Shown here: positions 24,517-38,673 of the stretch, in pieces
How the letters are laid out: each line of letters starts with the position of its first letter
How positions within the stretch are numbered: the stretch's first letter is position 1
NCBI RefSeq assembly: GCF_905163445.1
Contig: NC_053189.1
Span: forward strand, 19,424,001-19,488,000
Direction: 5' to 3'
DNA: 64,000 nt
From: Pararge aegeria
Lineage: Eukaryota > Arthropoda > Insecta > Lepidoptera > Nymphalidae
Notes under the pieces: generated by a model
The model's input: the letters and a program-made list of their open reading frames with translations, nothing else
Databases searched by the model: none
Told to the model about the DNA's origin: nothing
Position numbers and translations under genes: made by a program

Positions 24517-25958
24517 ACTATATGGGGCGAAGGTGCGAAGTCGACGGCGACGACAAATTACCGAGTCTAAGGAGACTGATGGCGGCGCCACACAGTGGCG
24601 TTATGTCTCTATAAAAGTGGTGGTCTTTTATTATGTTATTTATTAATGGTATTATTTTAATATCATATCAATATTGTACCCCGCACAGGGGGGAGGTACG
24701 GGTAGGTAGTGACGAAAAATAACGATACGGGACTCTTACGAGGTCTCGCAATCGGAATGAGTACACTTTAAATATTTTAACGAGGTAAAATTTAAGGGCA
24801 TTGAGGGTCTGGTGCCAGTGGTGGTTGATTAGATCCACACACTATACTTTTTATAATTATGTGGCGTTATGTCTCTATAAAAGTGGTGGTCTTTTATTAT
24901 GTTATTTATTAATGGTATTTTTTTAATATCATATCAATATTGTACCCCGCACGGGGGGAGGTAGGGGGGTAGGTAGTGACGAAAAATAACGATACGGGAC
25001 TCTTACGAGGTCTCGTAATCGGAATGAGTTTCTGCGACTACCATTGTCTGTCGCGGGTAACGGGGAATCAGGGTTCGATTCCGGTGAGGGAGCCTGAGAA
25101 ACTGCTACCACATCCAAGGAAGGCAGCAGGCGCGCAAATTACCCACTCCCTGCACGGGGGGGGAGGTACGGGTAGGTAGTGACGAAAAATAACGATACGG
25201 GACTCTTACGAGGTCCCGTCATCGAATAATCAATACACGAACTGCCCACACACTTGTAAATATAGACGCGCAAGATCGTTACACGAACCGCTTACCATTA
25301 TAGTAAACTACTATGCAAACACACATAACATATACGCAATAAGAGAACTTTAAATTGGAGATTTTACCCTACCACACCCGTCTGTCTCATTCTGAAAACT
25401 ATTCAAAATAATTGCTATTTTTCATTCTCATTCAAATATAAATAATAGTAAATAATATATAATTTTTGACTGAACTGAACCCAAGTGCCCGGCCTGTGGC
25501 CGGGCACCCCTCGTATTCATGTTCTAACCTAACCTAACCTAAATCTAGTTTTGACACCTTTAGACTTTAGATTCAAGATTTAATGTGAATATATGCATTA
25601 ATAAAAACTCATTACTATTTTAATACTAGTTATGCTGCTGTTGATGCACTGATGAAAGCCAGATAGCTAGATCAGTGTTTAGTTAGTCGTAGTTGCCGGT
25701 GGGCTGAGGTCTAAAGGAATCCAAACTAGTTTTAAAAGGTTTGGATAGGTTAGGTTAGGTTAGAACATGAATAAGACGGGTGCCCGGCCGCAGGCCGGTC
25801 ACTTAGGTTCAGTTCCGTTTAAAAAAAAAAAAACAAAAAACAAAACGTACCAATACAAAGTACTCTTATTCATATTAGAAGATATTGTAAAATAACAATT
25901 AATTTAATTTTTTTTTTTTTTTTTCACTTACACATTAGGCCCGTCGCGCCGCGCCACT
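24517..25958 (+). repeat. Satellite unit 18 (1442 bp)
   Basis: 18S-like block 24679-25230; foldback 25472-25815. Head-block T at 24558, as in units 15 and 19. Confidence 0.95.
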
Positions 25959-27400
25959 ACTATATGGGGCGAAGGTGCGAAGTCGACGGCGACGACAAAT
26001 TACCGAGTCTAAGGAGACTGATGGCGGCGCCACACAGTGGCGTTATGTCTCTATAAAAGTGGTGGTCTTTTATTATGTTATTTATTAATGGTATTATTTT
26101 AATATCATATCAATATTGTACCCCGCACAGGGGGGAGGTACGGGTAGGTAGTGACGAAAAATAACGATACGGGACTCTTACGAGGTCTCGCAATCGGAAT
26201 GAGTACACTTTAAATATTTTAACGAGGTAAAATTTAAGGGCATTGAGGGTCTGGTGCCAGTGGTGGTTGATTAGATCCACACACTATACTTTTTATAATT
26301 ATGTGGCGTTATGTCTCTATAAAAGTGGTGGTCTTTTATTATGTTATTTATTAATGGTATTTTTTTAATATCATATCAATATTGTACCCCGCACGGGGGG
26401 AGGTAGGGGGGTAGGTAGTGACGAAAAATAACGATACGGGACTCTTACGAGGTCTCGTAATCGGAATGAGTTTCTGCGACTACCATTGTCTGTCGCGGGT
26501 AACGGGGAATCAGGGTTCGATTCCGGTGAGGGAGCCTGAGAAACTGCTACCACATCCAAGGAAGGCAGCAGGCGCGCAAATTACCCACTCCCTGCACGGG
26601 GGGGGAGGTACGGGTAGGTAGTGACGAAAAATAACGATACGGGACTCTTACGAGGTCCCGTCATCGAATAATCAATACACGAACTGCCCACACACTTGTA
26701 AATATAGACGCGCAAGATCGTTACACGAACCGCTTACCATTATAGTAAACTACTATGCAAACACACATAACATATACGCAATAAGAGAACTTTAAATTGG
26801 AGATTTTACCCTACCACACCCGTCTGTCTCATTCTGAAAACTATTCAAAATAATTGCTATTTTTCATTCTCATTCAAATATAAATAATAGTAAATAATAT
26901 ATAATTTTTGACTGAACTGAACCCAAGTGCCCGGCCTGTGGCCGGGCACCCCTCGTATTCATGTTCTAACCTAACCTAACCTAAATCTAGTTTTGACACC
27001 TTTAGACTTTAGATTCAAGATTTAATGTGAATATATGCATTAATAAAAACTCATTACTATTTTAATACTAGTTATGCTGCTGTTGATGCACTGATGAAAG
27101 CCAGATAGCTAGATCAGTGTTTAGTTAGTCGTAGTTGCCGGTGGGCTGAGGTCTAAAGGAATCCAAACTAGTTTTAAAAGGTTTGGATAGGTTAGGTTAG
27201 GTTAGAACATGAATAAGACGGGTGCCCGGCCGCAGGCCGGTCACTTAGGTTCAGTTCCGTTTAAAAAAAAAAAAACAAAAAACAAAACGTACCAATACAA
27301 AGTACTCTTATTCATATTAGAAGATATTGTAAAATAACAATTAATTTAATTTTTTTTTTTTTTTTTCACTTACACATTAGGCCCGTCGCGCCGCGCCACT
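25959..27400 (+). repeat. Satellite unit 19 (1442 bp)
   Basis: 18S-like block 26121-26672; foldback 26914-27257. Head-block T at 26000; it lies exactly 5768 bp (4 units) after unit 15. Confidence 0.95.
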
Positions 27401-28841
27401 ACTATATGGGGCGAAGGTGCGAAGTCGACGGCGACGACAAAGTACCGAGTCTAAGGAGACTGATGGCGGCGCCACACAGTGGCGTTATGTCTCTATAAAA
27501 GTGGTGGTCTTTTATTATGTTATTTATTAATGGTATTATTTTAATATCATATCAATATTGTACCCCGCACAGGGGGGAGGTACGGGTAGGTAGTGACGAA
27601 AAATAACGATACGGGACTCTTACGAGGTCTCGCAATCGGAATGAGTACACTTTAAATATTTTAACGAGGTAAAATTTAAGGGCATTGAGGGTCTGGTGCC
27701 AGTGGTGGTTGATTAGATCCACACACTATACTTTTTATAATTATGTGGCGTTATGTCTCTATAAAAGTGGTGGTCTTTTATTATGTTATTTATTAATGGT
27801 ATTTTTTTTAATATCATATCAATATTGTACCCCGCACGGGGGGAGGTAGGGGGGTAGGTAGTGACGAAAAATAACGATACGGGACTCTTACGAGGTCTCG
27901 TAATCGGAATGAGTTTCTGCGACTACCATTGTCTGTCGCGGGTAACGGGGAATCAGGGTTCGATTCCGGTGAGGGAGCCTGAGAAACTGCTACCACATCC
28001 AAGGAAGGCAGCAGGCGCGCAAATTACCCACTCCCTGCACGGGGGGGGAGGTACGGGTAGGTAGTGACGAAAAATAACGATATGGGACTCTTACGAGGTC
28101 CCGTCATCGAATAATCAATACACGAACTGCCCACACACTTGTAAATATAGACGCGCAAGATCGTTACACGAACCGCTTACCATTATAGTAAACTACTATG
28201 CAAACACACATAACATATACGCAATAAGAGAACTTTAAATTGGAGATTTTACCCTACCACACCCGTCTGTCTCATTCTGAAAACTATTCAAAATAATTGC
28301 TATTTTTCATTCTCATTCAAATATAAATAATAGTAAATAATATATAATTTTTGACTGAACTGAACCCAAGTGCCCGGCCTGTGGCCGGGCACCCCTCGTA
28401 TTCATGTTCTAACCTAACCTAACCTAAATCTAGTTTTGACACCTTTAGACTTTAGATTCAAGATTTAATGTGAATATATGCATTAATAAAAACTCATTAC
28501 TATTTTAATACTAGTTATGCTGCTGTTGATGCACTGATGAAAGCCAGATAGCTAGATCAGTGTTTAGTTAGTCGTAGTTGCCGGTGGGCTGAGGTCTAAA
28601 GGAATCCAAACTAGTTTTAAAAGGTTTGGATAGGTTAGGTTAGGTTAGAACATGAATAAGACGGGTGCCCGGCCGCAGGCCGGTCACTTAGGTTCAGTTC
28701 CGTTTAAAAAAAAAAAACAAAAAACAAAACGTACCAATACAAAGTACTCTTATTCATATTAGAAGATATTGTAAAATAACAATTAATTTAATTTTTTTTT
28801 TTTTTTTCACTTACACATTAGGCCCGTCGCGCCGCGCCACT
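27401..28841 (+). repeat. Satellite unit 20 (1441 bp)
   Basis: 18S-like block 27563-28115; foldback 28357-28700. T8, T at 28083, A12 and T16: the full unit 16 haplotype, 5768 bp downstream of it. Confidence 0.95.
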
Positions 28842-30284
28842 ACTATATGGGGCGAAGGTGCGAAGTCGACGGCGACGACAAAGTACCGAGTCTAAGGAGA
28901 CTGATGGCGGCGCCACACAGTGGCGTTATGTCTCTATAAAAGTGGTGGTCTTTTATTATGTTATTTATTAATGGTATTATTTTAATATCATATCAATATT
29001 GTACCCCGCACAGGGGGGAGGTACGGGTAGGTAGTGACGAAAAATAACGATACGGGACTCTTACGAGGTCTCGCAATCGGAATGAGTACACTTTAAATAT
29101 TTTAACGAGGTAAAATTTAAGGGCATTGAGGGTCTGGTGCCAGTGGTGGTTGATTAGATCCACACACTATACTTTTTATAATTATGTGGCGTTATGTCTC
29201 TATAAAAGTGGTGGTCTTTTATTATGTTATTTATTAATGGTATTTTTTTTAATATCATATCAATATTGTACCCCGCACGGGGGGAGGTAGGGGGGTAGGT
29301 AGTGACGAAAAATAACGATACGGGACTCTTACGAGGTCTCGTAATCGGAATGAGTTTCTGCGACTACCATTGTCTGTCGCGGGTAACGGGGAATCAGGGT
29401 TCGATTCCGGTGAGGGAGCCTGAGAAACTGCTACCACATCCAAGGAAGGCAGCAGGCGCGCAAATTACCCACTCCCTGCACGGGGGGGGAGGTACGGGTA
29501 GGTAGTGACGAAAAATAACGATACGGGACTCTTACGAGGTCCCGTCATCGAATAATCAATACACGAACTGCCCACACACTTGTAAATATAGACGCGCAAG
29601 ATCGTTACACGAACCGCTTACCATTATAGTAAACTACTATGCAAACACACATAACATATACGCAATAAGAGAACTTTAAATTGGAGATTTTACCCTACCA
29701 CACCCGTCTGTCTCATTCTGAAAACTATTCAAAATAATTGCTATTTTTCATTCTCATTCAAATATAAATAATAGTAAATAATATATAATTTTTGACTGAA
29801 CTGAACCCAAGTGCCCGGCCTGTGGCCGGGCACCCCTCGTATTCATGTTCTAACCTAACCTAACCTAAATCTAGTTTTGACACCTTTAGACTTTAGATTC
29901 AAGATTTAATGTGAATATATGCATTAATAAAAACTCATTACTATTTTAATACTAGTTATGCTGCTGTTGATGCACTGATGAAAGCCAGATAGCTAGATCA
30001 GTGTTTAGTTAGTCGTAGTTGCCGGTGGGCTGAGGTCTAAAGGAATCCAAACTAGTTTTAAAAGGTTTGGATAGGTTAGGTTAGGTTAGAACATGAATAA
30101 GACGGGTGCCCGGCCGCAGGCCGGTCACTTAGGTTCAGTTCCGTTTAAAAAAAAAAAAACAAAAAACAAAACGTACCAATACAAAGTACTCTTATTCATA
30201 TTAGAAGATATTGTAAAATAACAATTAATTTAATTTTTTTTTTTTTTTTTCACTTACACATTAGGCCCGTCGCGCCGCGCCACT
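28842..30284 (+). repeat. Satellite unit 21 (1443 bp)
   Basis: 18S-like block 29004-29556; foldback 29798-30141. T8 in copy B, matching unit 17 without that unit's private changes. Confidence 0.95.
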
Positions 30285-31726
30285 ACTATATGGGGCGAAG
30301 GTGCGAAGTCGACGGCGACGACAAAGTACCGAGTCTAAGGAGACTGATGGCGGCGCCACACAGTGGCGTTATGTCTCTATAAAAGTGGTGGTCTTTTATT
30401 ATGTTATTTATTAATGGTATTATTTTAATATCATATCAATATTGTACCCCGCACAGGGGGGAGGTACGGGTAGGTAGTGACGAAAAATAACGATACGGGA
30501 CTCTTACGAGGTCTCGCAATCGGAATGAGTACACTTTAAATATTTTAACGAGGTAAAATTTAAGGGCATTGAGGGTCTGGTGCCAGTGGTGGTTGATTAG
30601 ATCCACACACTATACTTTTTATAATTATGTGGCGTTATGTCTCTATAAAAGTGGTGGTCTTTTATTATGTTATTTATTAATGGTATTTTTTTAATATCAT
30701 ATCAATATTGTACCCCGCACGGGGGGAGGTAGGGGGGTAGGTAGTGACGAAAAATAACGATACGGGACTCTTACGAGGTCTCGTAATCGGAATGAGTTTC
30801 TGCGACTACCATTGTCTGTCGCGGGTAACGGGGAATCAGGGTTCGATTCCGGTGAGGGAGCCTGAGAAACTGCTACCACATCCAAGGAAGGCAGCAGGCG
30901 CGCAAATTACCCACTCCCTGCACGGGGGGGGAGGTACGGGTAGGTAGTGACGAAAAATAACGATACGGGACTCTTACGAGGTCCCGTCATCGAATAATCA
31001 ATACACGAACTGCCCACACACTTGTAAATATAGACGCGCAAGATCGTTACACGAACCGCTTACCATTATAGTAAACTACTATGCAAACACACATAACATA
31101 TACGCAATAAGAGAACTTTAAATTGGAGATTTTACCCTACCACACCCGTCTGTCTCATTCTGAAAACTATTCAAAATAATTGCTATTTTTCATTCTCATT
31201 CAAATATAAATAATAGTAAATAATATATAATTTTTGACTGAACTGAACCCAAGTGCCCGGCCTGTGGCCGGGCACCCCTCGTATTCATGTTCTAACCTAA
31301 CCTAACCTAAATCTAGTTTTGACACCTTTAGACTTTAGATTCAAGATTTAATGTGAATATATGCATTAATAAAAACTCATTACTATTTTAATACTAGTTA
31401 TGCTGCTGTTGATGCACTGATGAAAGCCAGATAGCTAGATCAGTGTTTAGTTAGTCGTAGTTGCCGGTGGGCTGAGGTCTAAAGGAATCCAAACTAGTTT
31501 TAAAAGGTTTGGATAGGTTAGGTTAGGTTAGAACATGAATAAGACGGGTGCCCGGCCGCAGGCCGGTCACTTAGGTTCAGTTCCGTTTAAAAAAAAAAAA
31601 ACAAAAAACAAAACGTACCAATACAAAGTACTCTTATTCATATTAGAAGATATTGTAAAATAACAATTAATTTAATTTTTTTTTTTTTTTTTCACTTACA
31701 CATTAGGCCCGTCGCGCCGCGCCACT
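30285..31726 (+). repeat. Satellite unit 22 (1442 bp)
   Basis: 18S-like block 30447-30998; foldback 31240-31583. Consensus type. Confidence 0.95.
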
Positions 31727-33168
31727 ACTATATGGGGCGAAGGTGCGAAGTCGACGGCGACGACAAAGTACCGAGTCTAAGGAGACTGATGGCGGCGCCA
31801 CACAGTGGCGTTATGTCTCTATAAAAGTGGTGGTCTTTTATTATGTTATTTATTAATGGTATTATTTTAATATCATATCAATATTGTACCCCGCACAGGG
31901 GGGAGGTACGGGTAGGTAGTGACGAAAAATAACGATACGGGACTCTTACGAGGTCTCGCAATCGGAATGAGTACACTTTAAATATTTTAACGAGGTAAAA
32001 TTTAAGGGCATTGAGGGTCTGGTGCCAGTGGTGGTTGATTAGATCCACACACTATACTTTTTATAATTATGTGGCGTTATGTCTCTATAAAAGTGGTGGT
32101 CTTTTATTATGTTATTTATTAATGGTATTTTTTTTAATATCATATCAATATTGTACCCCGCACGGGGGGAGGTAGGGGGGTAGGTAGTGACGAAAAATAA
32201 CGATACGGGACTCTTACGAGGTCTCGTAATCGGAATGAGTTTCTGCGACTACCATTGTCTGTCGCGGGTAACGGGGAATCAGGGTTCGATTCCGGTGAGG
32301 GAGCCTGAGAAACTGCTACCACATCCAAGGAAGGCAGCAGGCGCGCAAATTACCCACTCCCTGCACGGGGGGGGAGGTACGGGTAGGTAGTGACGAAAAA
32401 TAACGATACGGGACTCTTACGAGGTCCCGTCATCGAATAATCAATACACGAACTGCCCACACACTTGTAAATATAGACGCGCAAGATCGTTACACGAACC
32501 GCTTACCATTATAGTAAACTACTATGCAAACACACATAACATATACGCAATAAGAGAACTTTAAATTGGAGATTTTACCCTACCACACCCGTCTGTCTCA
32601 TTCTGAAAACTATTCAAAATAATTGCTATTTTTCATTCTCATTCAAATATAAATAATAGTAAATAATATATAATTTTTGACTGAACTGAACCCAAGTGCC
32701 CGGCCTGTGGCCGGGCACCCCTCGTATTCATGTTCTAACCTAACCTAACCTAAATCTAGTTTTGACACCTTTAGACTTTAGATTCAAGATTTAATGTGAA
32801 TATATGCATTAATAAAAACTCATTACTATTTTAATACTAGTTATGCTGCTGTTGATGCACTGATGAAAGCCAGATAGCTAGATCAGTGTTTAGTTAGTCG
32901 TAGTTGCCGGTGGGCTGAGGTCTAAAGGAATCCAAACTAGTTTTAAAAGGTTTGGATAGGTTAGGTTAGGTTAGAACATGAATAAGACGGGTGCCCGGCC
33001 ACAGGCCGGTCACTTAGGTTCAGTTCCGTTTAAAAAAAAAAAACAAAAAACAAAACGTACCAATACAAAGTACTCTTATTCATATTAGAAGATATTGTAA
33101 AATAACAATTAATTTAATTTTTTTTTTTTTTTTTCACTTACACATTAGGCCCGTCGCGCCGCGCCACT
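31727..33168 (+). repeat. Satellite unit 23 (1442 bp)
   Basis: 18S-like block 31889-32441; foldback 32683-33026. T8 and A12 as in units 16 and 20, but without their gatatggg change; A at 33001 in the right hairpin loop. Confidence 0.95.
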
Positions 33169-34611
33169 ACTATATGGGGCGAAGGTGCGAAGTCGACGGC
33201 GACGACAAAGTACCGAGTCTAAGGAGACTGATGGCGGCGCCACACAGTGGCGTTATGTCTCTATAAAAGTGGTGGTCTTTTATTATGTTATTTATTAATG
33301 GTATTATTTTAATATCATATCAATATTGTACCCCGCACAGGGGGGAGGTACGGGTAGGTAGTGACGAAAAATAACGATACGGGACTCTTACGAGGTCTCG
33401 CAATCGGAATGAGTACACTTTAAATATTTTAACGAGGTAAAATTTAAGGGCATTGAGGGTCTGGTGCCAGTGGTGGTTGATTAGATCCACACACTATACT
33501 TTTTATAATTATGTGGCGTTATGTCTCTATAAAAGTGGTGGTCTTTTATTATGTTATTTATTAATGGTATTTTTTTTAATATCATATCAATATTGTACCC
33601 CGCACGGGGGGAGGTAGGGGGGTAGGTAGTGACGAAAAATAACGATACGGGACTCTTACGAGGTCTCGTAATCGGAATGAGTTTCTGCGACTACCATTGT
33701 CTGTCGCGGGTAACGGGGAATCAGGGTTCGATTCCGGTGAGGGAGCCTGAGAAACTGCTACCACATCCAAGGAAGGCAGCAGGCGCGCAAATTACCCACT
33801 CCCTGCACGGGGGGGGAGGTACGGGTAGGTAGTGACGAAAAATAACGATACGGGACTCTTACGAGGTCCCGTCATCGAATAATCAATACACGAACTGCCC
33901 ACACACTTGTAAATATAGACGCGCAAGATCGTTACACGAACCGCTTACCATTATAGTAAACTACTATGCAAACACACATAACATATACGCAATAAGAGAA
34001 CTTTAAATTGGAGATTTTACCCTACCACACCCGTCTGTCTCATTCTGAAAACTATTCAAAATAATTGCTATTTTTCATTCTCATTCAAATATAAATAATA
34101 GTAAATAATATATAATTTTTGACTGAACTGAACCCAAGTGCCCGGCCTGTGGCCGGGCACCCCTCGTATTCATGTTCTAACCTAACCTAACCTAAATCTA
34201 GTTTTGACACCTTTAGACTTTAGATTCAAGATTTAATGTGAATATATGCATTAATAAAAACTCATTACTATTTTAATACTAGTTATGCTGCTGTTGATGC
34301 ACTCATGAAAACCAGATAGCTAGATCAGTTTTTAGTTAGTCGTAGTTGCCGGTGGGCTGAGGTCTAAAGGAATCCAAACTAGTTTTAAAAGGTTTGGATA
34401 GGTTAGGTTAGGTTAGAACATGAATAAGACGGGTGCCCGGCCGCAGGCCGGTCACTTAGGTTCAGTTCCGTTTAAAAAAAAAAAAACAAAAAACAAAACG
34501 TACCAATACAAAGTACTCTTATTCATATTAGAAGATATTGTAAAATAACAATTAATTTAATTTTTTTTTTTTTTTTTCACTTACACATTAGGCCCGTCGC
34601 GCCGCGCCACT
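33169..34611 (+). repeat. Satellite unit 24 (1443 bp)
   Basis: 18S-like block 33331-33883; foldback 34125-34468. T8, plus three linked changes in the centre of the foldback element (C 34304, A 34311, T 34330) shared only with unit 26. Confidence 0.95.
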
Positions 34612-36054
34612 ACTATATGGGGCGAAGGTGCGAAGTCGACGGCGACGACAAAGTACTGAGTCTAAGGAGACTGATGGCGGCGCCACACAGTGGCGTTATG
34701 TCTCTATAAAAGTGGTGGTCTTTTATTATGTTATTTATTAATGGTATTATTTTAATATCATATCAATATTGTACCCCGCACGGGGGGAAGTAGGGGGGTA
34801 GGTAGTGACGAAAAATAACGATACGGGACTCTTACGAGGTCTCGCAATCGGAATGAGTACACTTTAAATATTTTAACGAGGTAAAATTTAAGGGCATTGA
34901 GGGTCTGGTGCCAGTGGTGGTTGATTAGATCCACACACTATACTTTTTATAATTATGTGGCGTTATGTCTCTATAAAAGTGGTGGTCTTTTATTATGTTA
35001 TTTATTAATGGTATTTTTTTAATATCATATCAATATTGTACCCCGCACGGGGGGAGGTAGGGGGGTAGGTAGTGACGAAAAATAACGATACGGGACTCTT
35101 ACGAGGTCTCGTAATCGGAATGAGTTTCTGCGACTACCATTGTCTGTCGCGGGTAACGGGGAATCAGGGTTCGATTCCGGTGAGGGAGCCTGAGAAACTG
35201 CTACCACATCCAAGGAAGGCAGCAGGCGCGCAAATTACCCACTCCCTGCACGGGGGGGGAGGTACGGGTAGGTAGTGACGAAAAATAACGATACGGGACT
35301 CTTACGAGGTCCCGTCATCGAATAATCAATACACGAACTGCCCACACACTTGTAAATATAGACGCGCAAGATCGTTACACGAACCGCTTACCATTATAGT
35401 AAACTACTATGCAAACACACATAACATATACGCAATAAGAGAACTTTAAATTGGAGATTTTACCCTACCACACCCGTCTGTCTCATTCTGAAAACTATTC
35501 AAAATAATTGCTATTTTTCATTCTCATTCAAATATAAATAATAGTAAATAATATATAATTTTTGACTGAACTGAACCCAAGTGCCCGGCCTGTGGCCGGG
35601 CACCCCTCGTATTCATGTTCTAACCTAACCTAACCTAAATCTAGTTTTGACACCTTTAGACTTTAGATTCAAGATTTAATGTGAATATATGCATTAATAA
35701 AAACTCATTACTATTTTAATACTAGTTATGCTGCTGTTGATGCACTGATGAAAGCCAGATAGCTAGATCAGTGTTTAGTTAGTCGTAGTTGCCGGTGGGC
35801 TGAGGTCTAAAGGAATCCAAACTAGTTTTAAAAGGTTTGGATAGGTTAGGTTAGGTTAGAACATGAATAAGACGGGTGCCCGGCCGCAGGCCGGTCACTT
35901 AGGTTCAGTTCCGTTTAAAAAAAAAAAAACAAAAAACAAAACGTACCAATACAAAGTACTCTTATTCATATTAGAAGATATTGTAAAATAACAATTAATT
36001 TAATTTTTTTTTTTTTTTTTCACTTACACATTAGGCCCGTCGCGCCGCGCCACT
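34612..36054 (+). repeat. Satellite unit 25 (1443 bp, partly converted copy A)
   Basis: 18S-like block 34774-35326; foldback 35568-35911. The G-rich motif of copy A reads cacggggggaagtagggggg, as in copy B apart from one base, while flanking A-specific sites are retained. Private T at 34657. Confidence 0.93.
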
Positions 36055-37230
36055 ACTATATGGGGCGAAGGTGCGAAGTCGACGGCGACGACAAAGTACC
36101 GAGTCTAAGGAGACTGATGGCGGCGCCACACAGTGGCGTTATGTCTCTATAAAAGTGGTGGTCTTTTATTATGTTATTTATTAATGGTATTTTTTTAATA
36201 TCATATCAATATTGTACCCCGCACGGGGGGAGGTAGGGGGGTAGGTAGTGACGAAAAATAACGATACGGGACTCTTACGAGGTCTCGTAATCGGAATGAG
36301 TTTCTGCGACTACCATTGTCTGTCGCGGGTAACGGGGAATCAGGGTTCGATTCCGGTGAGGGAGCCTGAGAAACTGCTACCACATCCAAGGAAGGCAGCA
36401 GGCGCGCAAATTACCCACTCCCTGCACGGGGGGGGAGGTACGGGTAGGTAGTGACGAAAAATAACGATACGGGACTCTTACGAGGTCCCGTCATCGAATA
36501 ATCAATACACGAACTGCCCACACACTTGCAAATATAGACGCGCAAGATCGTTACACGAACCGCTTACCATTATAGTAAACTACTATGCAAACACACATAA
36601 CATATACGCAATAAGAGAACTTTAAATTGGAGATTTTACCCTACCACACCCGTCTGTCTCATTCTGAAAACTATTCAAAATAATTGCTATTTTTCATTCT
36701 CATTCAAATATAAATAATAGTAAATAATATATAATTTTTGACTGAACTGAACCCAAGTGCCCGGCCTGTGGCCGGGCACCCCTCGTATTCATGTTCTAAC
36801 CTAACCTAACCTAAATCTAGTTTTGACACCTTTAGACTTTAGATTCAAGATTTAATGTGAATATATGCATTAATAAAAACTCATTACTATTTTAATACTA
36901 GTTATGCTGCTGTTGATGCACTCATGAAAACCAGATAGCTAGATCAGTTTTTAGTTAGTCGTAGTTGCCGGTGGGCTGAGGTCTAAAGGAATCCAAACTA
37001 GTTTTAAAAGGTTTGGATAGGTTAGGTTAGGTTAGAACATGAATAAGACGGGTGCCCGGCCGCAGGCCGGTCACTTAGGTTCAGTTCCGTTTAAAAAAAA
37101 AAAAACAAAAAACAAAACGTACCAATACAAAGTACTCTTATTCATATTAGAAGATATTGTAAAATAACAATTAATTTAATTTTTTTTTTTTTTTTTCACT
37201 TACACATTAGGCCCGTCGCGCCGCGCCACT
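36055..37230 (+). repeat. Satellite unit 26 (1176 bp, 266-bp deletion)
   Basis: A single A/B copy is followed directly by fragment C. The unit is 266 bp short, exactly the A-to-B spacing, and the surviving copy has the B-type sites. 18S-like block 36217-36502; foldback 36744-37087. It also has C at 36529 and the three linked foldback changes of unit 24 (36923, 36930, 36949). Confidence 0.95.
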
Positions 37231-38673
37231 ACTATATGGGGCGAAGGTGCGAAGTCGACGGCGACGACAAAGTACCGAGTCTAAGGAGACTGATGGCGGC
37301 GCCACACAGTGGCGTTATGTCTCTATAAAAGTGGTGGTCTTTTATTATGTTATTTATTAATGGTATTATTTTAATATCATATCAATATTGTACCCCGCAC
37401 GGGGGGAAGTAGGGGGGTAGGTAGTGACGAAAAATAACGATACGGGACTCTTACGAGGTCTCGCAATCGGAATGAGTACACTTTAAATATTTTAACGAGG
37501 TAAAATTTAAGGGCATTGAGGGTCTGGTGCCAGTGGTGGTTGATTAGATCCACACACTATACTTTTTATAATTATGTGGCGTTATGTCTCTATAAAAGTG
37601 GTGGTCTTTTATTATGTTATTTATTAATGGTATTTTTTTAATATCATATCAATATTGTACCCCGCACGGGGGGAGGTAGGGGGGTAGGTAGTGACGAAAA
37701 ATAACGATACGGGACTCTTACGAGGTCTCGTAATCGGAATGAGTTTCTGCGACTACCATTGTCTGTCGCGGGTAACGGGGAATCAGGGTTCGATTCCGGT
37801 GAGGGAGCCTGAGAAACTGCTACCACATCCAAGGAAGGCAGCAGGCGCGCAAATTACCCACTCCCTGCACGGGGGGGGAGGTACGGGTAGGTAGTGACGA
37901 AAAATAACGATACGGGACTCTTACGAGGTCCCGTCATCGAATAATCAATACACGAACTGCCCACACACTTGTAAATATAGACGCGCAAGATCGTTACACG
38001 AACCGCTTACCATTATAGTAAACTACTATGCAAACACACATAACATATACGCAATAAGAGAACTTTAAATTGGAGATTTTACCCTACCACACCCGTCTGT
38101 CTCATTCTGAAAACTATTCAAAATAATTGCTATTTTTCATTCTCATTCAAATATAAATAATAGTAAATAATATATAATTTTTGACTGAACTGAACCCAAG
38201 TGCCCGGCCTGTGGCCGGGCACCCCTCGTATTCATGTTCTAACCTAACCTAACCTAAATCTAGTTTTGACACCTTTAGACTTTAGATTCAAGATTTAATG
38301 TGAATATATGCATTAATAAAAACTCATTACTATTTTAATACTAGTTATGCTGCTGTTGATGCACTGATGAAAGCCAGATAGCTAGATCAGTGTTTAGTTA
38401 GTCGTAGTTGCCGGTGGGCTGAGGTCTAAAGGAATCCAAACTAGTTTTAAAAGGTTTGGATAGGTTAGGTTAGGTTAGAACATGAATAAGACGGGTGCCC
38501 GGCCGCAGGCCGGTCACTTAGGTTCAGTTCCGTTTAAAAAAAAAAAAACAAAAAACAAAACGTACCAATACAAAGTACTCTTATTCATATTAGAAGATAT
38601 TGTAAAATAACAATTAATTTAATTTTTTTTTTTTTTTTTCACTTACACATTAGGCCCGTCGCGCCGCGCCACT
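37231..38673 (+). repeat. Satellite unit 27 (1443 bp, partly converted copy A)
   Basis: 18S-like block 37393-37945; foldback 38187-38530. It has the same cacggggggaagtagggggg motif in copy A as unit 25. Confidence 0.93.
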
